Below are positions 15,037 through 23,159 of a DNA stretch of 23,355 bases, piece after piece (position 1 is the first letter of the stretch; each line of letters opens with the position of its first letter). The position numbers and the translations under genes were made by a program. The notes below the pieces were generated by a model. That model ran no database searches. It had not been told where the DNA came from and worked only from the letters and a program-made list of their open reading frames with translations. The DNA is from VFMC01 sp040380855 (lineage in GTDB: Bacteria; Actinomycetota; Acidimicrobiia; Acidimicrobiales; Ilumatobacteraceae): contig JBEIIG010000058.1 in assembly GCA_040380855.1 (NCBI GenBank), positions 1-23,355 on the forward strand, given 5' to 3'.

Positions 15037-16167
15037 ATGACTGGGTTGCGGATCGGGGCGTTCGTGCCGGCGGCGCCGGTGGTGCTGGCGCCGATGGCGG
15101 GCGTCACCAACGCGCCCTTCCGAACGATGTGTCGGCGGTTCGCACCGGGCCTGGTGTACGTGAACGAGATGGTGATGGCCACCGCAGTGGTGCACGGCAA
15201 CGGCAAGACCGAGCGGATGATGACGTTCGCTGCCGACGAGCAGCCGCGCAGTCTGCAGGTGTACGGCAGCGACCCGGTGATGATCGGTGCGGCCATCCGT
15301 CGGCTGTGCGCCGAGGACCGGGTCGACCACATCGACATCAACTTCGGCTGCCCGGCCGCCAAGGTGACCCGCAAGGGCGGCGGTGCCGCAGTGCCGGCGA
15401 AGCCGAACCTGCTGCGGGCCATCGTGCGCGCTGCCGTGCAGGCCGCTTCGCCGCACGGTGTGCCGGTGACCATCAAGTTCCGCAAGGGCCTCACCGACGA
15501 CCTGCTCACGTTCGTCACGACGGGCCGCATCGCCGCCGAGGAGGGCGTGGCCGCTATCGCCCTGCACGCCCGCACCGCCGAGCAGCACTACGCGGGCCAC
15601 GCCGACTGGGACGCGATCGGCGAGTTGAAGGCGGCCGTTCCCGAGATACCGGTGCTGGGCAACGGCGACATCTGGGAGGCCGCCGACGCGGTGCGGATGA
15701 TGGAGGCCACCGGCTGCGACGGTGTGGTGGTGGGCCGTGGCTGCCTGGGCCGACCGTGGCTGTTCCGCGATCTCGTCGATGCGCTGAACGGTCGGCCGGT
15801 GCAGCCGTCGCCCACACTGGGCGAGGCCTGCGCGGTGATGGCCGAGCACGCCCGGTTGCTGATGCCGCACCTCGGCGAGCGGGTGGGCATCCGCGACTTC
15901 CGCAAGCACACCTCGTGGTATCTCACCGGCTATCCGGTGGGCGGCGAGACCCGGCGGCGGTTCAGCAACATCGACTCGATGACCGAACTGGAAGACCTCA
16001 TCGCCGAGGTCGACCCCACGCTGCGCATCGTCGAGGGCGGCGAGCGCATCCGGCGCGGCCACACCAACGGGCCCATCCGGGTGGCGCTGCCCGACGGCTA
16101 CCTCGACCACCTCGACGACCTCACCGTGCCCGACGACGGCGAGGTGATGGCGCTGTCGGGCGGCTGA
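15037..16167 (+). CDS. dusB: tRNA-dihydrouridine synthase (DusB family)
   Basis: FMN- and NADPH-dependent reduction of uridine in the tRNA D-loop. The 376-residue product has VVLAPMAGVTNAPFR at the N-terminus (FMN site) and the catalytic cysteine at residue 105 in DINFGCPAAKVTRKGGGAA. VTIKFRKG, ALHARTAEQHYAG and PVLGNGDIWEAADA follow, then GVVVGRGCLGRPWLF near the FMN phosphate. The C-terminal helical domain holds KHTSWYLTGYP. The family call is firm. The B subtype is based on overall length and the GCPAAKVTRKGGGAA form, typical of actinobacterial DusB. A frame extension upstream to 14848 runs inside tsaD and has no Dus similarity. Confidence 0.92.
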   Translation: MTGLRIGAFVPAAPVVLAPMAGVTNAPFRTMCRRFAPGLVYVNEMVMATAVVHGNGKTERMMTFAADEQPRSLQVYGSDPVMIGAAIRRLCAEDRVDHIDINFGCPAAKVTRKGGGAAVPAKPNLLRAIVRAAVQAASPHGVPVTIKFRKGLTDDLLTFVTTGRIAAEEGVAAIALHARTAEQHYAGHADWDAIGELKAAVPEIPVLGNGDIWEAADAVRMMEATGCDGVVVGRGCLGRPWLFRDLVDALNGRPVQPSPTLGEACAVMAEHARLLMPHLGERVGIRDFRKHTSWYLTGYPVGGETRRRFSNIDSMTELEDLIAEVDPTLRIVEGGERIRRGHTNGPIRVALPDGYLDHLDDLTVPDDGEVMALSGG

Positions 16168-16181
16168 GGCGGGCGGCTGAC

Positions 16182-16772
16182 GTGCGCGTGATCCTGGCCT
16201 CGGCGTCGCCGCGCCGGCGCGACCTGCTCGAGCAGATGGGCGTGCAGCCCGTCGTGCGGCCGAGCGACATCGACGAATCGGTGCTGCCGGGCGAACCGGC
16301 CGAGGACTACGTGCGCCGGTTGTCGGCCGCCAAGGCGATGGCCATCGCCGCCGACCCGGCCGATCTGGTGATCGCCGCCGACACGACGGTCGACCTCGAC
16401 GGTCGCATCCTCGGCAAGCCGGCCGATGCCGACGAGGCGCGGGCGATGCTGCGCAGTCTGTCGGCGCGCACGCACCGGGTGCACACGGGGGTGACGCTGC
16501 GCCTCGGCGAGCGCACGGCCACCGATGTGACCACCACGCTGGTGACGTTCGCGCCCATCACCGACCATGCGCTCGAGTGGTACCTGGGCACCGGTGAGTC
16601 GTTCGACAAGGCCGGGGGCTACGCGGTGCAGGGGCAGGCGGCGGTGTTCGTGGCATCGGTGAAGGGCAGCGTGAGCAACGTGGTGGGCCTGCCGCTCACC
16701 ACCGTCGTGACGCTGGCCCGCTCACTGGGTGTCGACCACCTGCCCGGCGGGGTCGAGCAGTTCGACGCGTAG
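16182..16772 (+). CDS. maf: Maf family nucleoside triphosphate pyrophosphatase
   Basis: Hydrolyses dTTP, UTP or modified nucleoside triphosphates to the monophosphates. The 196-residue product has ILASASPRRRDLLEQMG at the N-terminus, AADTTVDLDGRILGKP in the middle, then DKAGGYAVQG and VSNVVGLPLT, all standard Maf motifs. Start is GTG 16182, with GTG 16188 an alternative; neither has a convincing Shine-Dalgarno. Residues after about 184 (LGVDHLPGGVEQFDA) form a tail whose DNA is about 80% identical over 45 bp to the 3' end of the convergent gene on the other strand. This suggests the tail was acquired by local duplication or deletion. The enzyme core is complete. Confidence 0.93.
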   Translation: MRVILASASPRRRDLLEQMGVQPVVRPSDIDESVLPGEPAEDYVRRLSAAKAMAIAADPADLVIAADTTVDLDGRILGKPADADEARAMLRSLSARTHRVHTGVTLRLGERTATDVTTTLVTFAPITDHALEWYLGTGESFDKAGGYAVQGQAAVFVASVKGSVSNVVGLPLTTVVTLARSLGVDHLPGGVEQFDA

Positions 16773-16870
16773 GTCGCCGAACGTCGCCGCAGGGCGGTTC
16801 GATCCCGCCGGGCGGGCCGAGCGGGTCACTCGGTGTCGACGATCTGGCCGTTCGCGTCGAGGAGTTCGAC
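16722..16870. repeat. Imperfect direct repeat shared by the 3' ends of maf and the convergent minus-strand gene
   Basis: The segment from 16722 and the segment from 16826 (offset 104 bp) match at 36 of 45 positions by hand count, beginning TCACT[GC]GGTGTCGAC. Similarity continues more weakly, with small gaps, to about 16785 and 16890. On the minus strand both copies encode VELLD-x2-GQ-x-VDT-x followed by a stop codon. The second copy is the true C-terminus of the minus-strand gene, and the first lies antisense in the maf tail. Confidence 0.65.
16793..16833. terminator. Weak hairpins between convergent genes
   Basis: Two small perfect stems, GGCGG/CCGCC (16793-16809) and CCGAG/CTCGG (16817-16833), lie where maf and the minus-strand gene converge. 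Neither has a U-run. They might slow transcription from both sides, but evidence is weak. Confidence 0.25.
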
Positions 16871-18382
16871 CGTGTAGAGGCCGAGGACGTCGACGGCGAT
16901 GGCGATGGCGTCGGAGAAGGGCTGCTCGATCACGCCGCCGGCCGTGGTGATGCGCAGTGTGTTGGGGCCCGGGCGCCTGGCGACCACGATGCCGAGATCG
17001 GGCCGGGCGAGTTTGGAGATGCCATCGTCGAGCGCGTCGAAGACGGTCAGTTGTCGGCTGGTCGCGCCCACGACGACGTCGGCGACGGGGTCGACGGGAT
17101 CGACCGAGACCCGCCACTCGGTGCCGTCGGGCAGCGTGCCTCGACCGGCCAGGACCGGGATCGTGGGCAGGGTCTGATCGGTGAAGCCGGGCTGCATCCG
17201 GCGTGCCGATGCCCACTCCGCGGGCGACGCCTGTCGGGCGCTGGGCACCAGCGCTTGGAGTTCGCCTGGTGCGAGCGTGCCGATGGCGAGCAGCAACTGG
17301 CCGCTCACCGGGTCGGTCCAGCGGGCGATGGATCCGTCGTCGGTGGTGCCGATGACGAGGTCGTCGGGCAGTGCCCCCGCCCTGCTGAGCACGGCATCGG
17401 TCGACAGGGGAGCCGGCGTGAACGCCAGTGCGAACGAGGAGTCGGCCAGCGCGGGGTCGAGGCGGGCGAGCCACACCTGCCGCTCGGAGGTGGGGTCGAG
17501 GTAGAACGTGAACTGCGTCGCCGATCCCACCAATGCGGTGCGGACGGGGTCCCAGTTGGTCGCCCGGGCCAGGAGCAGGCTGAGTCCGTCGAGGCGCTCG
17601 GGCGAACGGTAGACCGGTCGGTCGTCGACGAGTTGGGGTCGGTCGCTCTCGAGCCCGATCGACGCAGCCAGGGCAGCCAGTTCGTCGGGGGTGAACCCCC
17701 AGGCCTCGAAGCGCAGGAGGCGGTCGGCGCGCTCGAAGTCGGCGGCGACGGTGAGTGTGCTCACACCGTCGCGGGCCGTCGACAGCACACCGATGCGTCG
17801 GTCGACGGCGACCCGCACGGCGTCGACGAGGACGACGCTGTTCCAGCCGAACGGAGCGATCGTGACGGCCACCCAGCGGCCGCTGGTGCGCGTGGCCCCG
17901 GGCGTCGACCAGACCTCGGCCCATCCGTCGAACCGCGGTGAACCGTCTGCGGTGAAGGCACCACCGAGTTCGAGATCTGACGGTGGCGTGATGAGGAACC
18001 CGGGCGTCTCGTCGGAGTAGGCATCGGGCGCGACGGGGTCGTCGATCCCGGCCGAACCCGAGTAGGCGGGCTCGGTGGCGGAACTGGAGGGCGGAGGAAC
18101 GGGCAGCGTGACGCGTACGGTCGTGGCGGGTGCCGTCGTGGCGACGGTGCCCTCGCCACCCCAGGGGGCGATCAGTGCGGTGCCGACGGCGATGACAGCG
18201 AGGAGACCCAGCGTGGCGGCGATCCCGGCCCGCCGCGATGCGGGGAGGGCTTCGTCGGTCGATGGTTCGCGACCCGGACCGCCGAGCGGCGCAGTGCTGC
18301 CCGTCGTGCCGGAGAAGGCGTTCGGATCGGGCGCCAGGAACTCGATCCCGCCTGCCTCGCCATCGCCCGAGCGTCGCGCCAC
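16826..18382 (-). CDS. Single-pass membrane-anchored extracytoplasmic protein, unknown function
   Basis: I do not recognise a family. The 518-residue product has a short acidic/polar cytoplasmic N-terminus (1-50), one transmembrane helix at about 52-72 (GIAATLGLLAVIAVGTALIA) preceded by Arg-Arg, and then a Thr/Pro/Ser-rich linker (about 79-105). A large extracytoplasmic region without internal hydrophobic segments follows, so topology is N-in, C-out. There is no lipobox and no catalytic motif that I can identify. The GTG start at 18382 is well constrained: an in-frame TAG lies nine codons upstream with no other start between. No Shine-Dalgarno is visible, but GACACT sits 6 bp upstream (minus strand), which may be a -10 element. 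It is divergent from groES and convergent with maf. The C-terminus ends VELLDANGQIVDTE, echoed in the maf tail DNA. Confidence 0.85.
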   Translation of the reverse strand: MARRSGDGEAGGIEFLAPDPNAFSGTTGSTAPLGGPGREPSTDEALPASRRAGIAATLGLLAVIAVGTALIAPWGGEGTVATTAPATTVRVTLPVPPPSSSATEPAYSGSAGIDDPVAPDAYSDETPGFLITPPSDLELGGAFTADGSPRFDGWAEVWSTPGATRTSGRWVAVTIAPFGWNSVVLVDAVRVAVDRRIGVLSTARDGVSTLTVAADFERADRLLRFEAWGFTPDELAALAASIGLESDRPQLVDDRPVYRSPERLDGLSLLLARATNWDPVRTALVGSATQFTFYLDPTSERQVWLARLDPALADSSFALAFTPAPLSTDAVLSRAGALPDDLVIGTTDDGSIARWTDPVSGQLLLAIGTLAPGELQALVPSARQASPAEWASARRMQPGFTDQTLPTIPVLAGRGTLPDGTEWRVSVDPVDPVADVVVGATSRQLTVFDALDDGISKLARPDLGIVVARRPGPNTLRITTAGGVIEQPFSDAIAIAVDVLGLYTVELLDANGQIVDTE

Positions 18383-18439
18383 GGCTGCAGTGTCGCGCCC
18401 GCCGACCTACCCGGGCGTGCGGGACGGCGGAAAACTCCG

Positions 18440-18466
18440 TTAGCACTCGCCCCTTCCGGTTGCTAA
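18440..18466 (+). promoter_or_regulatory. CIRCE operator 1 (HrcA site)
   Basis: TTAGCACTC, 9-nt spacer, GGTTGCTAA. The left arm is a perfect match to CIRCE and the right arm matches at 7 of 9. The right arm overlaps the predicted -35 box of groES. It also lies 57 bp upstream of the start of the minus-strand gene. Confidence 0.8.
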
Positions 18467-18489
18467 CGCGCCCCGCCTCCGCGTAGCCT
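18460..18489 (+). promoter_or_regulatory. Predicted groES-groEL promoter
   Basis: TTGCTA (18460-18465), an 18-bp spacer and TAGCCT (18484-18489) fit a vegetative promoter placed between and partly inside the two CIRCE operators. Transcription would start near 18496, inside CIRCE 2, giving a leader of about 75 nt. Confidence 0.6.
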
Positions 18490-18515
18490 TGGCACTCGCG
18501 TAGGTCGAGTGCTAA
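18489..18515 (+). promoter_or_regulatory. CIRCE operator 2 (HrcA site)
   Basis: TTGGCACTC, 9-nt spacer, GAGTGCTAA. The left arm matches CIRCE at 8 of 9 and the right arm is perfect. It covers the predicted transcription start. HrcA binding here would block initiation until heat or misfolded protein occupies GroEL. Confidence 0.9.
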
Positions 18516-18571
18516 CCGATCTGCCACCTGTGTCCGAACATCCGTGCAACATGCCAATGGAGGCTGCACCC

Positions 18572-18865
18572 ATGAACCTCAAGCCCCTCGATGACCGCAT
18601 CGTCGTGAAGCCGAAGGAGGCCGAGCAGACCACTGCGTCGGGCCTCGTCATCCCCGACACCGCCAAGGAGAAGCCGCAGCAGGGCGAAGTCCTCGCCGTC
18701 GGCCCCGGCCGCTGGAGCGACGACAAGGGCGCGCACACCCCGCTCGACGTGAAGGTCGGCGACACGGTGCTGTACAGCAAGTACGGCGGCACCGAAGTGT
18801 CGGTGGAGGGTCAGGATCTGCTGATCCTCACCAGCCGCGACGTTCTCGCCATCGTCGGAAAGTGA
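18572..18865 (+). CDS. groES: Co-chaperonin GroES (Cpn10)
   Basis: Heptameric lid of the GroEL folding chamber, cytoplasmic. The 97-residue product has LKPLDDRIVVKPKEAE, the mobile loop region TTASGLVIPDTAKEKPQQG and GEVLAVGPG, followed by VKVGDTVLYSKYGGTEV and the terminal strand YLILTSRD-type sequence (DLLILTSRDVLAIVGK). ATG at 18572 follows GGAGG at 18559-18563 with an 8-nt spacer. An earlier in-frame ATG (18557) lies in front of that Shine-Dalgarno and is rejected, as is a GTG at 18509 that lies inside CIRCE 2. The gene is under HrcA/CIRCE control and cotranscribed with groEL 11 bp downstream. Confidence 0.97.
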   Translation: MNLKPLDDRIVVKPKEAEQTTASGLVIPDTAKEKPQQGEVLAVGPGRWSDDKGAHTPLDVKVGDTVLYSKYGGTEVSVEGQDLLILTSRDVLAIVGK

Positions 18866-18876
18866 GCTGAGCCCAC

Positions 18877-20509
<1,633 letters not shown>

Positions 20510-20511
<2 letters not shown>

Positions 20512-20525
20512 AGCCCGTCGGCTTT
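20510..20525 (+). other. Small stem-loop overlapping the groEL stop codon
   Basis: AAAGCC-CGTC-GGCTTT forms a 6-bp stem with a tetraloop that starts within the TAA stop codon of groEL. It may protect the mRNA 3' end or affect termination, but no function is proven. Confidence 0.4.
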
Positions 20526-20546
20526 GCTGCCGATACACGGTCACGT

Positions 20547-20586
20547 CAACAGTCCCGGCGCTGCTTGCGAGCCGCCGGGACTGTTG
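20547..20586 (+). terminator. Strong hairpin after groEL, probable terminator
   Basis: CAACAGTCCCGGCG (20547-20560) and CGCCGGGACTGTTG (20573-20586) form a perfect 14-bp stem with a 12-nt loop. It is followed by CTGTTCTCCC, with only a few T, as is common for GC-rich actinobacterial terminators. It lies 36 bp after groEL. The rest of the gap up to about 20680 shows nothing else I recognise. Confidence 0.75.
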
Positions 20587-20681
20587 CTGTTCTCCCGCTG
20601 TTTCGGACGGTCGCGTCGTCGGTTCCGACGTGACGCCCCGAGCCACCATCGTCGGTGCCGAACGGGGCGAGCATGCAGCAC

Positions 20682-20687
20682 TACCAT
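20682..20687 (+). promoter_or_regulatory. Possible -10 element for the PilZ-gene operon
   Basis: TACCAT lies 21 bp before the ATG at 20709 and downstream of the groEL terminator. It would give a leader of about 15 nt. No matching -35 is clear. Confidence 0.3.
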
Positions 20688-20708
20688 GCACATCCAGCAA
20701 CAACCCGA

Positions 20709-21344
20709 ATGAAGATCCGAACCTTTGACGCCCTGGTGGGCCGCAAGATGACACTCGAGAGCGAGACCGGCGAGGAGTCGCACCGGTTCGTGCTCGAGTC
20801 GATCTTTGCCGGCGTCGCCGTCATGTCGCCTGCCGACAAGCGGGCGGTTGCGTTCGCGCGCCGGCTCGAACCGAAGACGCCGCTGCGGGTGCTCGCCTCG
20901 GTCGACGACGGCATCCTGCTGGCGGGCGTCGAGGTGGAGAAGTGGTCGGATCGGGCGGGCACGCTGCGGATCGTCAAGCCCCGATCGATGAGCTTCTCGC
21001 AGCGTCGCCGCACCGTGCGGCTGCCGGCGAAACTGTCCGTCGAGATCGGCATGGTGCGTGACGGCCAGATGGTGTCGAGCCAGGGTCGCACCGAAGACAT
21101 CTCGATCGGTGGCTTCGCTGCATCGGTCGAGGGCAATGTCGAGCCGGGTGAGACGGTCGTTGCGCTCATCCACCTGCCGAACGAGTCGATCGTGGTCACT
21201 GCGCAGGTGACGGTGGTCGAACAGCTGCGGCGCCGCCTCGTGCACGCGCGCACCACGGCCATCAGCCCCGACGACTACGCGGTGTTGGCGGCGGCGCTGC
21301 GGCTGATCGAGGCCGACCTCGAGCGTCAAGGGATCAGGTTCTGA
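20709..21344 (+). CDS. PilZ domain protein, predicted c-di-GMP receptor
   Basis: A 211-residue cytoplasmic protein with a C-terminal PilZ domain. The N-terminal half (1-95) is a beta-rich domain that recalls the YcgR-type N-terminal fold. The PilZ domain begins with the RxxxR loop QRRRTVRLPA (Arg100, Arg104) and has the DxSxxG motif EDISIGG (Asp130, Ser132, Gly135), the residues that grip cyclic di-GMP in the family. Three starts are possible: GTG 20655, ATG 20673 and ATG 20709. I chose 20709 because folding-domain sequence (KIRTFDALVG) begins there and a possible -10 box lies between 20673 and 20709. Two unknown genes follow, 1 bp after each stop, so the three probably form one operon. The target process (motility, polysaccharide or other) cannot be told. 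Confidence 0.85.
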   Translation: MKIRTFDALVGRKMTLESETGEESHRFVLESIFAGVAVMSPADKRAVAFARRLEPKTPLRVLASVDDGILLAGVEVEKWSDRAGTLRIVKPRSMSFSQRRRTVRLPAKLSVEIGMVRDGQMVSSQGRTEDISIGGFAASVEGNVEPGETVVALIHLPNESIVVTAQVTVVEQLRRRLVHARTTAISPDDYAVLAAALRLIEADLERQGIRF

Positions 21345-21345
21345 C

Positions 21346-21597
21346 ATGGGTGTGCGCGTCACCATGTCGACCGAGTACCTCGGCAGTCTCGGTTTCACCG
21401 AAGGCGAATTGATCGCCGAGTCGAGCGCGACGCTCACCATCCGGGTGAACGGCGTCGTCGTGATGCCTCCTCGCGAAGGCACCGGAGTGGCGGTGATCGC
21501 GCATCTCGACGAGCCGGTGATGGTGCTCGGTGTGTTCGAAGGTCCTCCCGACGCCGAGGGCATCGTGCGCCTCCGGCGGGTCAAGCCGCGTATCTGA
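21346..21597 (+). CDS. 83-aa protein of unknown function in the PilZ operon
   Basis: I do not recognise a family. The 83-residue product looks like a small all-beta domain: alternating hydrophobic strands (LTIRVNGVVVMP, GVAVIAHLD, VMVLGVFEG) with acidic turns, no Cys, no signal peptide or membrane segment. It follows the PilZ gene with one base between stop and start (TGACATG). The same TGACATG junction leads into the next gene. Such spacing suggests translational coupling and a shared role with the PilZ protein and the membrane protein. Coding status is supported by the tight junctions on both sides and the absence of overlap with other good frames. Confidence 0.7.
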   Translation: MGVRVTMSTEYLGSLGFTEGELIAESSATLTIRVNGVVVMPPREGTGVAVIAHLDEPVMVLGVFEGPPDAEGIVRLRRVKPRI

Positions 21598-21598
21598 C

Positions 21599-22150
21599 AT
21601 GGCGGGGGCCAAGCGTCCGTTCTGGATGCACCAACTCGTCGAGTACGTCTTGGGCATCGTGCTGATCGCACAGGCGCTGCAGAGCGAGACACCCGCGCTC
21701 CCCGCCGTCGCCGGCGGGGTGATCGTGCTGAACGCTGCATGTTCCCGCGGGGCGCTCGCTGCGTTCCGGCTGATCCCTCGTCGAGTCCATCGCATCGTCG
21801 ACATCGCCGTGATCGTCGTGGTGGTGGGCCTTGCCGTGCAGCCGTGGGCGACGATCGAATCGGGCGCGCGCTTGGTGATGGTGGCCTTGGCAGCGGTGCT
21901 GGCCTTCATCTGGTGGCAGTCGGACTTCAGCGAGCCCAAGGACCGTCGCGCCGCCAAGGCGGCGCGGGCGGCAGGCACCGGGTCGAGCGCAGGCACCGGG
22001 TCGAGCGCTGGCACCGGGTCGAGCGCGGGTGCTCCATCGCGTGGCAGTGCGGGCGTGTCTGCGGGTGATCGCAGCACCGACCTGGGGCGGGCGGCAGGGC
22101 GGGCCGTCGGCGGTGGTGTGAACGCAGTGAAGCGCTGGACGAAGCGCTGA
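21599..22150 (+). CDS. Four-helix integral membrane protein with repeat linker, unknown function
   Basis: A 183-residue protein with four predicted transmembrane helices at about 12-28, 33-48, 66-82 and 90-107, and a basic cytoplasmic tail. The tail begins EPKDRRAAKAARA, continues with three copies of the hexapeptide AGTGSS (about 125-142) and ends in a Gly/Ala/Arg-rich segment with KRWTKR at the C-terminus. N- and C-termini are both predicted inside by the positive-inside rule. It starts at ATG 21599, one base after the preceding stop, and is the third gene of the PilZ operon. I do not recognise a family. The ATG at 21599 is preferred to a frame extension back into the 83-aa gene. Confidence 0.78.
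   Translation: MAGAKRPFWMHQLVEYVLGIVLIAQALQSETPALPAVAGGVIVLNAACSRGALAAFRLIPRRVHRIVDIAVIVVVVGLAVQPWATIESGARLVMVALAAVLAFIWWQSDFSEPKDRRAAKAARAAGTGSSAGTGSSAGTGSSAGAPSRGSAGVSAGDRSTDLGRAAGRAVGGGVNAVKRWTKR
21971..22024 (+). repeat. 18-bp tandem repeat, three copies, coding
   Basis: The unit GCAGGCACCGGGTCGAGC occurs three times head to tail; the third copy has one change (GCT for GCA). It encodes AGTGSS three times. The unit length is a multiple of three, so copy-number change would keep the frame. Confidence 0.9.
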
Positions 22151-22155
22151 TCGCA

Positions 22156-22193
22156 GTCGGGTCGGCTGCACCGGGTCGGGTCGGCTGCACCGG
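22156..22193 (+). repeat. 19-bp tandem repeat, two perfect copies, intergenic
   Basis: GTCGGGTCGGCTGCACCGG is present twice in direct tandem just after the membrane-protein stop codon. The junction contains GCACCGGGTCG, the same 11-bp core as in the coding 18-bp repeat upstream. Confidence 0.85.
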
Positions 22194-22229
22194 TGGGGCG
22201 GGCCCGGTGCCGAAGCCGCGCGACGGGCG

Positions 22230-22235
22230 TAGCCT
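22230..22235 (+). promoter_or_regulatory. Putative -10 element for leaderless transcription of the 56-aa gene
   Basis: TAGCCT lies 6 bp before the ATG at 22242, with no Shine-Dalgarno in between. It is identical to the groES and glmS-like gene hexamers. Confidence 0.45.
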
Positions 22236-22241
22236 GCACCC

Positions 22242-22412
22242 ATGGCGTTCGACACCCCGGCCCCCGACCTCAACAAGCTGATCACCGCCTGGGACGAGTG
22301 GGAGCGTGGCGAGGAGTCGCCCGGCAAGGTGCTGTCGAAGTTGAAGACAGCGGGCCTGCCGGCCGTGCTCGCACAACTCCGCGACCAGGGCTGGACACCC
22401 ACGGCGCGCTGA
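22242..22412 (+). CDS. 56-aa small protein, unknown function
   Basis: A short complete frame, ATG 22242 to TGA 22410-22412, reading MAFDTPAPDLNKLITAWDEW at its start, followed by a charged helix ERGEESPGKVLSKLKTAGLP and a short end AVLAQLRDQGWTPTAR. It is predicted soluble and helical. I cannot name a family, although the central block (AWDEWERGEESPGKVL, TAGLP) has the look of a conserved actinobacterial small protein. It has its own -10-like box and lies 5 bp before the Nudix gene, so both are probably on one transcript. Frame quality is supported by the balanced amino-acid composition, unlike the Arg/Pro-rich shadow frames around it. Confidence 0.72.
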   Translation: MAFDTPAPDLNKLITAWDEWERGEESPGKVLSKLKTAGLPAVLAQLRDQGWTPTAR

Positions 22413-22417
22413 ACGAC

Positions 22418-23116
22418 GTGCCCGCTGAACCCCGACCGCGCCGAGCCGGCGGGAACCAGCACATCCCTCGCCCCGACGCGTGGCGGCCAGGTGGAGAGGC
22501 CCCGTGGCACGGTGCTGCGTCGCTGCTGGCGCTCGACGAGTTGATGCAGGTGGTGCGCGAGCGCCCGGTTCCTCCTGGGCCGCCACCGTTCCCCGGTGCC
22601 AGGCAGTCGGCCGTGCTCGTGGTGTTGCACGACGGCGACGCAGGCCCCGAGGTGCTGGTGACGCGCCGCGCCATGCATCTGCGCAACCATCGCGGCGAGA
22701 TCAGCTTCCCCGGCGGCCGTGTCGACCCGGGCGAGTCGCCCGAGCAGACGGCGCGGCGCGAGGCATGGGAGGAGGTGGCGCTCGATCCGGCGCTCGTGAC
22801 CCTGCACGGTGAACTCGACCATCTCGTCACCGTGGTGAGCCAGAGCTACATCGTGCCTGTCGTGGCGTCGGTGGCGACCCGCCCGGTGCTGGAACCCTCG
22901 CCCGACGAGGTCGACCGGGTGCTGTGGGTGCCGTTGGTCGAGTTGGCCGACGCGGCGACATTCCGTGAGGAGTGGTGGGGAAGTCCGCCGGCCGAGCGGC
23001 CGATCTTCTTCTTCGACCTCGACGACGAGACGATCTGGGGTGCAACGGCACGCATGCTGCACCAGCTGCTCCGGCTCGCCCACGGGGTGGACGGGCCGGA
23101 GCCGCTGGCGTGGTGA
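22418..23116 (+). CDS. Nudix hydrolase, CoA pyrophosphatase (NudL)-like
   Basis: Predicted to hydrolyse CoA or acyl-CoA to phosphopantetheine and 3',5'-ADP. The 232-residue product has the CoA-Nudix signature region VLVTRRAMHLRNHRGEISFP directly before the Nudix box. The box starts at Gly100 and includes Glu106 and the metal-binding REAWEEVAL (114-122), where the usual glycine before the final hydrophobic residue is alanine. A 70-residue N-terminal part (1-67) has low similarity to anything I know. The GTG start at 22418 lies 5 bp after the small-protein stop. A shorter start inside the domain is unlikely. C-terminal blocks include YIVPVVASV and WVPLVELAD. The family is firm, the substrate inferred from the LRNHxGxISFPGG form. 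Confidence 0.86.
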   Translation: MPAEPRPRRAGGNQHIPRPDAWRPGGEAPWHGAASLLALDELMQVVRERPVPPGPPPFPGARQSAVLVVLHDGDAGPEVLVTRRAMHLRNHRGEISFPGGRVDPGESPEQTARREAWEEVALDPALVTLHGELDHLVTVVSQSYIVPVVASVATRPVLEPSPDEVDRVLWVPLVELADAATFREEWWGSPPAERPIFFFDLDDETIWGATARMLHQLLRLAHGVDGPEPLAW

Positions 23117-23159
23117 CCCGGGTCGGGCCGCTGCCGGACGTGATGCCCGGTGCGGTGCG

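Noticed and set aside
16722..18569. Minus-strand 615-codon frame in a different register from the membrane-protein gene
   Set aside because: It is extremely Arg-rich, starts inside the groES leader and overlaps the frame that has a clear TM helix and normal composition. Only its last 15 or so codons are of interest, as the repeat noted in the findings.
21971..22193. Possible CRISPR array
   Set aside because: Units are directly tandem without unique spacers; they are minisatellites.
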